DNA of 64,000 nucleotides from Adineta vaga (Eukaryota; Rotifera). Every line of letters begins with the position of its first letter. Position 1 is the first letter of the stretch. Location of the stretch: the NCBI GenBank assembly GCA_021613535.1, contig CP075494.1, positions 3,844,001 to 3,908,000 of the forward strand, in the 5' to 3' direction. This document shows positions 34,665 through 45,954 of this stretch, one piece after another. Under the pieces are notes generated by a model. It was not told the DNA's origin and made no database searches. It was given only the letters and a program-made list of their open reading frames with translations. The translations under genes and the position numbers were made by a program.

Positions 34665-35896
34665 TTAGTTTATGTTTTCTTGTCGTCCTCTTGTGTTCGT
34701 CAGATATCCCAAGGTGATTGGACCACGAGTATGAGATTGGGCTGCTTGTGTAGCTATGGATAAATCTCTAACAGTTCTTCGAAATGTTTCATCATTTGTT
34801 ATTGGTTGAATACGATTAGTGTTAATTAATCGTCTACACTTGAATATTGAGCGTAACGCACGAATTAATTCCTTTCGAAATGTGCGCGATGACATAGTAT
34901 ATAAAAAGAATGATGAAGCAGGAAATAAAAGGATCACTACTTCCGCCATGAAGAAAGCAAAACGTTCAATTGATATACGCTCTATTGGTTTATTCGAAAT
35001 ATTCAATGTTGCAGCATTGTAAATATAAAAGACCATGAGAGGTATGACTGAAATAACATAGACAATGACTTGAGTGAAAAGCATAACTAAAGCTTGTTGA
35101 TCTCGTGAGCGATGGATATGATGTGCTTCATCTCTTTCTACTTGTAGATTGATTGTTGGTTGACGACGCTGCCGTTTAAGAGCGAGATTCTGACGAATTA
35201 ACAGGGCACAACCAAACATGATGGACGTTGGCAGAACGCAGGAGGCCATGGTCGCAAAAATACTGTGGTAGAGTGCTGCAGCTATGCCACTAAAAATTCC
35301 ACATGTACTTGCCCTTATATTATAAAAGATAAGAGTATGCACAGGCAGAATAAGCCAAACGATCACTATTACTACTACAACACGACGTGCAATATATACT
35401 CTTGCATAGTTTCGGAAACGTGCATTTGAAGATGAGAGTGCCAATCGATCAATACAAGCTGCAGTCAATGACCAACGATATGTCAAAGCAACAAATTGAT
35501 TTAAGTAGATGCGTAATTTACAAAATGCAAGTATTGTTGTAATTGGATCGATGTTATTTAGTGAATACAAACTTGGTCCAATACCGAATCCCAAATTAGC
35601 TATCATTGCCACGGATGATGCTAAGAAATCTATTAAAACATTAGAAATTCTTATACCGATAAATAGAGTCATGTACGAGAATAAAAAAAACATGAATATA
35701 AAGATGACTTACATGTGCAACAGGATACTGTTCGATAATGTCGTTGAGAGAAGAGAAGAATGTTTAGACAACATCCGACTATGCCAAGTATAAGATATAC
35801 AGAATAAAGATAACGAGTAGTTTCCTGTTGAATAACAAGCAGTGTATTAGCCAACGACGACATGTGTTCAACTGATATTCTATAAAAATTAAACAA
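34665..35896 (-). CDS. Rhodopsin-like GPCR, copy 2
   Basis: Two exons, 35713-35896 and 34665-35629, give 382 residues. The intron position, its 83-nt length and almost every base match copy 1 at 8623-9839. I counted about six differences by eye over roughly 1.2 kb. One changes IFTTMAS to IFATMAS, and a cluster lies at the C-terminal end. The last residues differ (here GRQENIN before the stop) because homology ends just before the stop codon. The functional features are as in copy 1. Confidence 0.85.
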
Positions 35897-37046
35897 GATG
35901 CAAAATTTAATCGGAAATGACTAGTTGATAGTAACTAATTCGAATTAGAAGACAAATACTAAATTTGTCACATTTTAGTAACAGTACTTCGCAGTCATCA
36001 TGCGTATGACATAAATTAGAACACAGTCAGATATGAAAAGCTACCATCGTACATAGTTGATAATGATATGTGATGAGTCTTATATATCTGACCGACAAAA
36101 AAAACTTCAAAAAAGGTTACTCATTTATATGTGCCGAAAGAAAAAGAAACAGAGAGAGAGAGAGAAAGAAGGAGTAAAACGTGAGCAACTTTAAACTCCA
36201 TCTATTTAATAAGCATCAGCACCTCGCTTTGCGTGATTATTATGCGAGAATAAAAAGGAAGAAATAATTTATCATTAACTATCACACTGATACCACTCTC
36301 AGAAAATGTTGTATATTTCAGAGAATTCATAAAAACCGATATCAATTATCTTTAAAACGTACATTGAGATCAAAGATGTATTTTATTCTATTTTAATTCT
36401 CCAATTATTAAAAACCGTTAAAAAGTTAATGAAGTGTTAACAGTTCTGTTAGGAGAAATATGTCTCTAATTAATGTATTTATGATGAGTAATAAAGACAA
36501 ATTGAGGAGATAAATAAGTTTTTCTAGTTGGACGAAGCAATGAATTGCCACAGTGTTTATATGACAATGTTTGACATTCGCGATTTGTCAATATTGTCAT
36601 TAAGTAATTCGAAAATTATCTAAATGTTCATTTCATTTCACGGGTAAATCATGTCAATCTCGTTCTAAGCATTATTAGTTTCAAATATTCATGAAAAATA
36701 TTACATAGAAGCGAAGAAATAATTTGTATGTGAATGCACGTGCCATATTCATCTTCTTTTTCAAGCCTTCGTTTGATGATTATCTTCATTAAGAACAATA
36801 CATTAATTATTTTCTATATAAAGGAATAAACATGGTGTGCGCAAAAGTGACAGTATTGGTATGGGTGTAGACCTTTCTCACTCGTGTTCATTCACCCTCA
36901 AGATGTCCTTGCTTACAGAAATGGCTAAGTAAGTTTCAGATTCGGACATCACTGCGTTGTACTCCTTGCGTAATATTTCCCTAATTGTTTCAATAGTAAT
37001 GAATTATATAAAAACAAATTAAAACAATGATATAAAATGTCAAAGT
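35897..37046. other. Diverged flank shared with GPCR copy 1
   Basis: No gene seen. 35910-36610 aligns loosely with 9850-10310. A G-rich/C-rich box pair lies at about 36858-36905 (GGTATGGGTGTAGACC ... TTCACCCTCAAGATG). Confidence 0.55.
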
Positions 37047-38138
37047 TTACAATAAAGTAGTCAAAAATGTTCCAGGAAGTGATACTTCTAAGAATTGAAG
37101 ATCATTTGATGTGTATGTAAAACGATATGGATGTTTTTCTGGTAGTACAAAGGTATCACCATCATTCAATTTTTCAATCATTTGTCCATCAATTTCAAGA
37201 GAAAGTTGACCAGTCAAAATAAATATAAAAACAAATTCAGCAGTATGTCTACATAGTTGAGATTGTACATGTCCTATAGTGCGGACAATTTTAACTGAAC
37301 CTAAATTTTGTGTTGCTCTAACAATTCCTGTATCTTGATATTCAAAACCAGGTAATCGCCATGATTGCCAATCGTTATTTTCTTGTATTCCATTAAATTT
37401 AATAAAACATTGTCCTTGAAAATCTCGATCAGGTCGTTCTATATCTGTTGGAAGTTGTAGTTGATGATCAATAAAAGTTTCATGTACAGCTGGACACGCA
37501 ACTTCGACTACTTCAAGACCTGGTGAACTTTCTAAAACACGATGCCGTATCAATGGTGGTTGTAAAACACATTGACCAGCATGAAGAATAAACGATGGAC
37601 CTTGATCTTCATAAACAAGATGTACCCAACCTTTATAAACATAAATTATTTGAAAACGTATTTGATGATAATGAACATGATCATTCACAGGTCCACCATC
37701 ATCGATTCGAATATGTGAAGCAATAAAACGGCCACCTTGACGATTTGGAATTAGATCACGATATTTCATTCCAGCACGTCCAATTATCCATTGAGAATCA
37801 TTGGTCATTCGGCTCAAAACAAAGGATTGATGAATTGGTGGAAGTGAAAGTTTTGATGACATTTTAATGAATTGAATTTGTGTTCCATTGGGAGCAACTA
37901 AATCATTATTGATTTCATTCGATTCTTCTTTTAATAATAATTGAAGAATCATAGGTGTTTGTTCATTATGTCGTTCTAATTTTATTCGAATTCCATAACC
38001 AGAAAGAACTACTTCGGATGGATCATCAGCTGGACGAATCATTTCAAGGCGAAATCCAAGTCGATCTTTGAAAAATTGAAGATTTTCATCCAATGATAAA
38101 CATCGAAGAACGATCTGAACTGATTGTATATTTTCCAT
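37047..38138 (-). CDS. VOC (glyoxalase-like) plus double-cupin protein
   Basis: Intronless 363-residue ORF. An N-terminal vicinal-oxygen-chelate fold covers about residues 1-110 (VLRCLSLDENLQFFKDRLGF, the beta-alpha opening of glyoxalase-like domains). Two cupin barrels follow. The first, at about 140-215, has DHVHYHQIRFQIIYVYKG...HAGQCVLQPPLIRHRV, giving metal-ligand histidines. The second, at about 290-355, has CRHTAEFVFIFILTGQLSLE...LNDGDTFVLPEKHPYRF. It is probably a cytosolic metal-dependent dioxygenase or isomerase; the reaction is unknown. It lies 45 bp downstream of a PhyH dioxygenase on the same strand, also intronless, suggesting a shared pathway and possibly joint bacterial ancestry (inference). 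Confidence 0.72.
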   Translation of the reverse strand: MENIQSVQIVLRCLSLDENLQFFKDRLGFRLEMIRPADDPSEVVLSGYGIRIKLERHNEQTPMILQLLLKEESNEINNDLVAPNGTQIQFIKMSSKLSLPPIHQSFVLSRMTNDSQWIIGRAGMKYRDLIPNRQGGRFIASHIRIDDGGPVNDHVHYHQIRFQIIYVYKGWVHLVYEDQGPSFILHAGQCVLQPPLIRHRVLESSPGLEVVEVACPAVHETFIDHQLQLPTDIERPDRDFQGQCFIKFNGIQENNDWQSWRLPGFEYQDTGIVRATQNLGSVKIVRTIGHVQSQLCRHTAEFVFIFILTGQLSLEIDGQMIEKLNDGDTFVLPEKHPYRFTYTSNDLQFLEVSLPGTFLTTLL

Positions 38139-38183
38139 TAAATATATCTAGAAAAAAAAAGCGAAAATTTTTTTATTTAAATT
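38139..38183 (-). promoter_or_regulatory. Intercistronic spacer with splice-acceptor-like tract
   Basis: On the minus strand the 45-bp spacer carries nine T then CTAG about 10 nt before the cupin ATG. That is a strong acceptor with no cis donor in view. Bdelloids are reported to use spliced-leader trans-splicing, so a trans-splice site resolving a two-gene transcript is a reasonable reading. Confidence 0.4.
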
Positions 38184-39017
38184 TTAAAAGGATGATGATT
38201 TCCAAATAATTGGAAAGCGTTGATGATCCATTGGAGCACCCGATGGTATTTCATCTCGTAAATCTGAAAAATCTGGCGATGTCATCCATGTTCTAGGTGC
38301 ATGCGTGACATCGTCACCTAGAAAACGAACAGAAAAAACGCGTCGTCGATTTTCATTGCCAATGGTTCCACGAGCACCGTGTAAAGTTAACATATGAAAT
38401 GCAACAACATCTCCTGGTTGAATATCCCATCCAATAATTGGATATGCATCACGATTTTCATCAATATTCGGAATTTCATCAAGAGTTCCTTCAGGAAACC
38501 ATTTTGCTTCCATATTCATAAATGTTCGTGGCATCAACCAACGAGAATGACGATGTGAACCAGGAATAAATTCCAGTGTTGATAAACGTGGCACTGGATC
38601 AACTGGAATCCAGAAACTACAAGTTTGCTGCCCATCAATATTATAATAGGGTTGATCTTGATGCCATGGTGTGATTTGTTGAGTATTTGCTTCTTTAACA
38701 AGTAAATGATCATGATAAAGACGACTAATCGAACTTTTCATTAATAAAGCAGCGACCTGTGCACATGGTGGTTGATAAATAAATTGTTTATAATATGGAT
38801 TTGTTTCCCATGTACAAAAATCCTCGACGAACTTTCCACTATCATCTTCACGACTTGCAATTTTAAATCGTGATGATGGATGAAGAAGATTCTCTTCAAT
38901 ACCTTGACGAATTAATTCAATTTCATCTTGATTTAATAATTGACGAATACATACTGCACCATTTTCTTCATATTCTTTAATAACTGATTCTGTTATCAAT
39001 GACTTCACTCTGTCCAT
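38184..39017 (-). CDS. Phytanoyl-CoA dioxygenase (PhyH) family protein
   Basis: Intronless 277-residue ORF of the Fe(II)/2-oxoglutarate dioxygenase superfamily. The iron-binding HxD is in PWHQDQPYYN; the distal histidine is in AFHMLTLHGARG. An arginine for 2-oxoglutarate follows in NRRRVFSVRFLGDD. The opening EYEENGAVCIRQLLNQDEIE is the typical PhyH N-terminus. Bacterial-type PhyH proteins of this length hydroxylate diverse small molecules; the substrate is unknown. It is the upstream partner of the VOC-cupin gene. Confidence 0.85.
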   Translation of the reverse strand: MDRVKSLITESVIKEYEENGAVCIRQLLNQDEIELIRQGIEENLLHPSSRFKIASREDDSGKFVEDFCTWETNPYYKQFIYQPPCAQVAALLMKSSISRLYHDHLLVKEANTQQITPWHQDQPYYNIDGQQTCSFWIPVDPVPRLSTLEFIPGSHRHSRWLMPRTFMNMEAKWFPEGTLDEIPNIDENRDAYPIIGWDIQPGDVVAFHMLTLHGARGTIGNENRRRVFSVRFLGDDVTHAPRTWMTSPDFSDLRDEIPSGAPMDHQRFPIIWKSSSF

Positions 39018-39310
39018 TTCTTTTCATATATTGAAATAATTTACTTTCATTCTCACTTCTTATCATACTATGTTATCAAAGCTCTTCAAACACATAATTT
39101 ATCTTTTTTGTTCTTCGTAAACGAAGATATGCTACTTGTCCGATTATAATACATTATTAAAATTCAATTTTTGTTTATAAAAGATATGATATGGCGGAAG
39201 CGATAAAAAGTTGATCGTTATGAAATAATCTTGAAGAAAAATAACCAATGTAGTATCATTCATATCTTTCTTTGTTTCTTTCATATCGAAAATGTCCATA
39301 ATATAGTCAA
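39018..39310. other. Short intergenic region
   Basis: AT-rich spacer between the PhyH start (-) and the F-box pseudogene (+); nothing recognised. Confidence 0.45.
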
Positions 39311-40207
39311 TAGTGTAATTGAACTACTTGCAGTAGAATTATGGCGAGAAATACTTGACTATTTCGATATGAATCATTTGGTGGCTTGAATAAACATATC
39401 GATGGAATTATTGATCAAGTACAACTGCATTTAAATTTTGATTATTTTATGAAGAACATTTTATCATCAGTCAATTTCACGAATGTTCGATCATTAAAAT
39501 TATAAAAACAAAACGAAAAGAAACATTTTTTCAATGTATCCTCTCAATTCATTCGTTCAACTTCGATTATTATCATTAGATTATATCAAATATTTATCGA
39601 TTGACTCTTTGTCTTTGACTGATTTGATTAAATTACTCCCTGCATTGCAATGTCATTGATTATCAGTTTTTTGGATTACTCTTCCTGAAGATTTTCGAAT
39701 TGATTTTTGTGACGTTTCGGTGGGCGATGCCCTCTTCGTCAGACTTTATTTTCGAAATTAGAGCGAGTTTTCACACACATATATATATCTTTTTTCTTTT
39801 TCTAGTATATTCTTTTCTTTTCTCATTTTTTCTATATAATAGCGGGTCGGAAGAAGATGATATCATATTAGTCACTTCAACCAGCTATCACCGTCTTGCC
39901 GACCCACTATCATATAGAAAGAATGGGAAAAGAAAAGAATATACTAGAAAAAGAAAAAAGATATATATATGTGTGTGAAAGCTCGTTCTAATTTCGAAAA
40001 TAAAGTCTGACGAAGGGGGCATCGCCCACCGAAACGTCACAAAAATCAATTCGAAAATCTTCAGAAAGAGTAATCCAAAAAACTGATATCCAATACATAC
40101 TAAAACATATTCCTCATGTAAAAGATTTGAATTTCTTTAATGTTATTTTTTTCGTTTTGCATCCTATATTTTCTGAACAAAAAACTAATACAACATCGAA
40201 AGTTTGT
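39311..40207 (+). pseudogene. F-box/LRR pseudogene interrupted by foldback element
   Basis: An F-box opening, ELLAVELWREILDYFDMNHL, near 39321 runs into stops. Protein-like pieces continue (IDSLSLTDLIKLLPALQ near 39600) up to the element at 39663-40086. Beyond the element the same kind of sequence resumes: YILKHIPHVKDLNFFNV and later ILHPIFSEQ-like text to a stop near 40207. Multiple stops before the insertion show the gene was already dead or died in several steps. Confidence 0.6.
39663..40086. mobile_element. Foldback (long inverted-repeat) element with TA flanks
   Basis: About 424 bp. The left arm begins TCAGTTTTTTGGATTACTCT at 39663 and the right arm ends with its reverse complement at 40086; the arms are about 190 bp each with few mismatches around a short loop. 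TA lies at both outer edges, as expected of a target-site duplication of Tc1/mariner-like transposition. A conserved internal stretch, GACGTTTCGGTGGGCGATGC, is present in both arms. There is no coding capacity, so it is non-autonomous. It sits inside the F-box pseudogene. Confidence 0.8.
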
Positions 40208-40229
40208 TAGTTTATATATGAATAAATTT

Positions 40230-41543
40230 TTATACACGATCATTGTAAATGTCTGCTACATACAAGTTGAATTGCTTATCGATAGTTAACGCACATGGGC
40301 TATTGAATAGGAACGAGCTGCTACCCACAACACCTGTGAAACCAGCAATTGTTGTACCATTCGAGGCATAAGGATGAAAAAGTTGTATACGTAGATTATT
40401 TTCATCTGCCACATATATATTGCCCAGTGAATCTAATTTCACATCTTTAGGACTATTGAGAAGTAACGACGTATTACCACTTATACCGTTGTCGCTACCA
40501 GCTATCAATGTCCAACTACTTGTACCTAAAACCCAACGAACAATATTGTGTGCATTACTATTGGCAATGAGAAGACTATTCGATGATGAGTCATAGAAGA
40601 GTCCTCTAGGACTGTTTAACTGTGTAGTATCCAAGCCATGTCTACTACCACCAGGAATAAGAGTGCCTGATAGAGCACCCACTAAATATTGCATTACACG
40701 TGCATTTCCCGAATCCCATACGTAAAGCGTACCCGTACTTGAATCAAGCGCTATACCCATTATTTGATTAAGTTGATCATTGGTCGATCCGCCTGTACCT
40801 GCAAATATGAACAGTGACACGTTTACAATACACATAAAAACAACTTTCTTTATTCATATTTGTTACCATTGCCTGAAATGCGTATGCCTGAAGATGAACC
40901 ATTACTCCAATAGACGATTCGATTATTCCAAGCATCTGCGACATAGACGCCTGCATTGGAATCAACAACAATTTGAAAAGGACCATACAAAGCTGATAAA
41001 TCATTGCCTGCCATACCATCTGATCGCCCTGCCACTGTGGTACCATTTGAAGCATTTCGCAACCATTTTTGAGCGCGATTATTAGCAAAATCACTAATGT
41101 AGATCGAATCTAATGGTCCCAATGCAACAGATATTGGCATATTGAGCTGTCCGGCAGCTACACCCACACCCACCCATGATTCCAGCCACTGTGATACCTG
41201 TTGTATTCCAACTGTATGAGAAGTTACTCACTACAATAAGTAATAAAATATTCATTAGGAATGTGAGTGCATAAAGTGAATGTTGAATTTTACTGACCTG
41301 CAGAAATTTTATTTGGAAAAGTAAGAACGCTTGATTGGTGCCGGAATAGGTGGCTGTAATGCAACTTGAATTGATAAAACATTCACAGGCACAATCAGCC
41401 CATGAACTGACATTGACTAGATCATATACGATCGAATTTGCATCACTTGAAACGAACTGAACATTAGGATAAAAGATGATTGCAACTCTTGCAGACGATA
41501 AATGATATATGACAAAGTAAAGCATGTTTTGTATCAACATCAT
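40230..41543 (-). CDS. NHL-repeat protein with N-terminal PAN/apple-like region, frame broken
   Basis: Minus-strand gene with short introns (for example 40836-40849 and around 41228-41297, boundaries approximate). The N-terminal exon has a cysteine-bearing PAN/apple-like segment (SSWADCACECFINSSCITAT). Next come NHL blades: GITVAG, QLNMPISVALGPLDSIYISD, FQIVVDSNAGVYVADAWNNR, GIALDSSTGTLYVWDSGNAR, RGLFYDSSSNSLLIANS, KDVKLDSLGNIYVADENN and CALTIDKQFNLYVADIYNDR. These form a beta-propeller, usually extracellular in this type. Between GITVAGI and AAGQLN the reading moves +1 within a GGGTGGGTGTGGGTGT tract near 41170. The C-terminus stops right after the last blade. It may be a pseudogene or a sequence error in the GT tract. 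Confidence 0.6.
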
Positions 41544-42223
41544 TTGGATAATTCAATTCTAGAAAATGTTTTTTTGCTTTAAGTAAAAAATATTATATCA
41601 TATTCTTCAACAAATAGAGAAATAAAATATGTTCTACTTATTATATATACACTTTGTATCTCGATGAATGTAGAAATCATAAAATAGATGTTATGTTTTA
41701 ATTAATTTCCTCTACATAAAGTACCCAAGATTCAAATGAATTTTTTGATAGTAGCTATTACGCCTTTTTATTTTTATTTTTCAGGTCAGTAAAACAACTC
41801 AAGCACTTATGAAATTAAATCTTTAATAAATAAACGGCAAACGGAAGAAACCGAATGATTGAGTATCATTCATAATGCTTTCTGTACTTGTTCTCATACA
41901 AAATCACAAATATTTCATTTTTATAACTTGGAAAAAATCAGGTGTATGTGAAAATGACTTGTTATACGCTGATAAGTGATATAATTGAAAATATCACACT
42001 GTCACACCTCATTTGGTTTGTTCTCTTACCTTTTTTAAGTAATTTGCATACAAGCAAGTTGGAAAATCTATCGACTCTTGTAAAAATGAATAATTTAAAC
42101 GGAAATTGGACATAAATGTCAGCACTGTTTATACTATATATAAACTATGCATAATAGAAATATTTTTTTATTCAAATGCTCCATTTCCGTTTGAAATAAA
42201 TCTTGTGTTTGGTAGAAGGTAAA
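41544..42223. other. Intergenic, no gene seen
   Basis: AT-rich divergent spacer between the NHL gene (-) and the peptidase gene (+). Confidence 0.5.
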
Positions 42224-43182
42224 ATGCTTTCTCACAATAATCAATTTCAAAATGATCATTCAACTGAACCCAAAAGAGTAGTTAGTCGTCTCATGCGACC
42301 ATTAGCGCTTCCGAAACAACATTTGGTAAACTCAGTAGATTTGCGTCAATGGATGTCACCAATTGAAAATCAAGGAGACATGTATACTTGGTGCGTATTT
42401 ACGGATTTTATTTGTTCTATAGTTATAAAATTATTTATTCGTTTTTATAGTGGTGCCCATGCATTTGCAGCTCTTTGTAATTATTTATTCAAACGATCGA
42501 TGAGTCGTGATATTGAAGTATCTCGTTTATTTATTCATTATAATGCTCAAATAATTGAACAACGTACATTTGGAGTTGAGGATATAGGAGTTCATCCACT
42601 AAACATTGCTTTAAGTTTAAGGAAATATGGCGTTTGTGAGGAAAAATATTGGCCATATGAAAAACATTTACTTAACAAAATGCCATCAGATCTAGCATAT
42701 GAACGAGCAAGTCGTTATACTGTTATTCCACTTCATATGACATTCGATATTAATTCTATTGAAACATGTTTACATAATCAATTACCAGTTATTATTAGTA
42801 TTAAATTACTTGACACTGCAGCACAAACTATGCAACATAATGGTGGTTATTTAGAAGTTCCTGACCTGGATAATACACTAATTGGAAAAACCGGTTTACA
42901 TGGTGCTATGGTTGTTGGATATGATAGAAAAAGACAATATTTTATTTGTAGAAATTCTTGGGGAAATCGTTGGGTAAGAGAAAATCAGAACATTCTCTGT
43001 TTTGATTTGACATTCATTCAATGAAATATATATTTTAGGGATATCGAGGTTATTTTTATATGCCATATGAATATTTAACTCATCCTTCTCTTATTGATGA
43101 TCGGAATGGTTTATGGTCGATTTTGAAAATAGTACGACGTACTAATACATTACCTACTGTTCGTCGATTTATTTTATCTTAA
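42224..43182 (+). CDS. C1-family (papain-like) cysteine peptidase
   Basis: Three exons, 42224-42390, 42451-42973 and 43039-43182, give 277 residues. The active-site cysteine codon is split by the first intron (TG/T), giving NQGDMYTCGAHAFAAL, which fits the NQGxxxSCxA motif of the bacterial and eukaryotic short C1 branch. The catalytic histidine is in LHGAMVVGYD and the asparagine in CRNSWGNRWG, followed by YRGYFYMPYEYL. No signal peptide or long propeptide is seen, so it may act in the cytosol. The ATG at 42224 is the only good start. All three catalytic positions are present, so an active peptidase is likely. Confidence 0.82.
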
Positions 43183-44808
43183 ACTAAACCTCAAACAACA
43201 ATATTCTTTTTTAAGTTCATCGAACATAATCAAGATATTTTGCTTCGTTTTTAATCATTGACAATATACTCAAAGAATATTTTCACTTTTTCTTCATAAA
43301 ATAAAATAGGATGTAGGTGTAGATTGATAGACTGAAAAAACAAGCACTTGAGAAACTCGAATATTGCTTTGATCAATATGATGAAATACAAAGTTCTAAA
43401 TCATAATAAACCTCGTATTCAGTCTTCTAAAACGTCATGTTGTACAGTTTAACCTACAATAGAATAGATAGAGCGTTAATCTCATCGAAAATTATATTTC
43501 CAATGAGAATATGACATAGAGATGAAAAAACCTTACTTATCTGGTATTGACATTTTTTTTCTTAATTACGCCGACGAAATATTCGTATTCAAATGTCATG
43601 CATATAGTATTACACACACTCTGCTGAATTCTACAATATATTGGTACACATTTTAATATTTCTGATAATAAATGTCAGAAACGAACTGCAGTATCGTTTG
43701 GCATTTTCTTTCTCAATACCCAATGAGCACTGTTTTTCTATTATAATTTTCGAAAAATCAAAGATCTTATCTATCATTATATTTTTGATGAAAAAACTTA
43801 TTCATCTTTTATTACGAACCAGGATTTTATCTCAGATAGTTTTGCCTTGAATTGAGCTGGAAAAATACTTGACACACTATGCATTTTTTTGATGTCATAT
43901 ATCATTATATACAGTCTAATAAATTCTTCACAGCTCAGACTACGGATGATGTAAATAGAAATTGAAAAACAGCCATCAGAATGAGCAGCTTGAAAGGGAA
44001 AAAAATATTATTCTACTTGGAAACAGCGAGATTTTTTAAAAAGAGCGTGACGTTCTTTATTTTCTTTTTGAAGCACAATTCGAAAAATTATAATTTATCA
44101 TCTATTCAAAGATGACTTTTTAGTCGATAATTCAACGGAATTGATAGTAGTGTGTGAGAGTATTCTATCAAGTATCACCTCACTCATCCTCGAGCAATTC
44201 TAATTGGATGATGATTCGTTATAAAAATGAAACTACTTTATCTGACATGTTTTTCCTTCGTATAGATTCATTGAATCATGAGTAAATCATCAACCATCTT
44301 TTTATTTATTCTATTCAATTAAAAGAGCAAAAATACCTTGCTTCACGTCTGAAATCATATTAATATTTCATGGCATCATTATATTTCACCGACAGCAATG
44401 TTAAATCTCATTAGAATTGTTAAGCTTCAAATAATTCTTTATTCTTTTCAATTTCCATTCTAGGATGTTCGATAAAACTAGTAAGACATGAAAGGTAATC
44501 TAATTAGTATAACTTCTATGTTATTTCAATAAAGATTATCAAAAAAGACTAAAACAGATCGAATAATGATGGTTACTCGAAAGACACAAGTAATGCAGTT
44601 TATCAAATGACGAAAAACAGTTCTAGAGAGTTCTAATTTCTTTTAAAGTAAATTAGTGAACGCAATCTCTTTGTATCTGTGACGGTAATTTATGTGATTA
44701 CTTTATTATCAGTGGCACGGTTCAATTATGAAACTAAGAACGAGAAATATTTTTTAGATTATGTAAAAAAAGCTTGTCCCATATCAATCTTCTGTATTTA
44801 TTCGAAAT
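43183..44808. other. Intergenic, no gene seen
   Basis: 1.6 kb of AT-rich DNA without convincing ORFs, domains or repeats on either strand. Confidence 0.5.
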
Positions 44809-45954
44809 ATGTCATCATCTAACATAAGTTCGGTGGATATTATTAATCAAATTAAATGGCAATTGGTTGTATTTGTTCGATGTTGGACTACCATTCTTTT
44901 TACTTTTGGTTTAGTAGGTCATCTATTGAATATCTATGTATTTACACGTCCTACACTCTATTCGAATTCATGTGGCCGTTACTTTCTGGCAGCAACAATA
45001 AGCGGTATGTTGGTTGTACTTGAATATCTTTCAGTTCGTGCTCTTCAATTGGGCTACAATATTGATCTAATGAGTACGTCAATAGTCGCATGCAAATTTT
45101 TCTCATACAGTTTTATTCCTATAAGGTAAATTAATTTAATATGATACATCTTTGATACCATATATTCAATCTTTATATCTTCAGAACTTTACCTTCGTGG
45201 TTCATTGCTTTGGCATGTATTGATAGGTATATATATTCATTTTCTTATGTTTTACTGTCGATTTTGAGAGATGTAAACATCTGTCATATTCATCATGAAA
45301 TGTTTCTTTAGATATTTGAGCAGTTCAGTTTCTGTAAACTTACGTCGATGGTGTACTACTCGTATTGCTACTCGTCTCATATGGATTACAATATTATTTA
45401 TTGCTCTTATATTCAGTCATATGTTTGTGTTTTACACAGTTACACAATCAGAAGGATCCTGTGAAGCTAGTTCAACTACTTATGTGTTATTTTACGGCTT
45501 ATTGAATCTAATAATATGGACTGTTATTCCAATTAGTTGTATGATTATTTTCACTTTACTTACAATCCGAAATGTTCATCAAGGAAGAAACAGAATAGGG
45601 ATGGATGGTATCCAAAATGATCGACAACATGGTCAACTCAAAAAAGAACGACAACTCATTCGCATGACAATTGGACAAGCACTTTTACTTGGTTTACCGT
45701 CAGCGATCAACTCAATAACACATCTCTATATTGCCCCTGCAGGTGTTATAATGGCGAAAGATGATATCGAAAGAGCAATCATTATCAATGCCTATCATAT
45801 CATCGGTTTTATTTCTCTTTTCGGTCCAAGTATGAGTTTTTATCTATTTACGTTATCAAGTCAATTATTTCGTAAACAGTTAATATTATTATTTCAACAT
45901 AGACGGCTAGGACAGGTTCAATCACAATTGAATAGATCTAAACAAAATCATTAG
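44809..45954 (+). CDS. Rhodopsin-like GPCR
   Basis: Exons 44809-45125, 45185-45226 and 45312-45954 join in phase to 333 residues. The middle exon is only 42 nt and encodes LPSWFIALACID. TM1 is TILFTFGLVGHLLNIYVF; the DR motif follows TM3 (ACIDRYLSSS). TM4 is LIWITILFIALIFSHMFVF; TM7 ends GPSMSFYLFTLSSQLFRKQL. It is the same broad receptor type as the GPCRs at 8.6, 34.7 and 53.5 kb but clearly diverged from them. Ligand unknown. Confidence 0.82.

Noticed and set aside
42203-43024. C1 peptidase judged inactive because the unspliced ORF shows no QGxCGSCW motif
   Set aside because: Splicing 42391-42450 creates the catalytic cysteine in NQGDMYTCGAH.
43641-43850. 69-codon plus-strand ORF
   Set aside because: Isolated, hydrophobic by base composition only.
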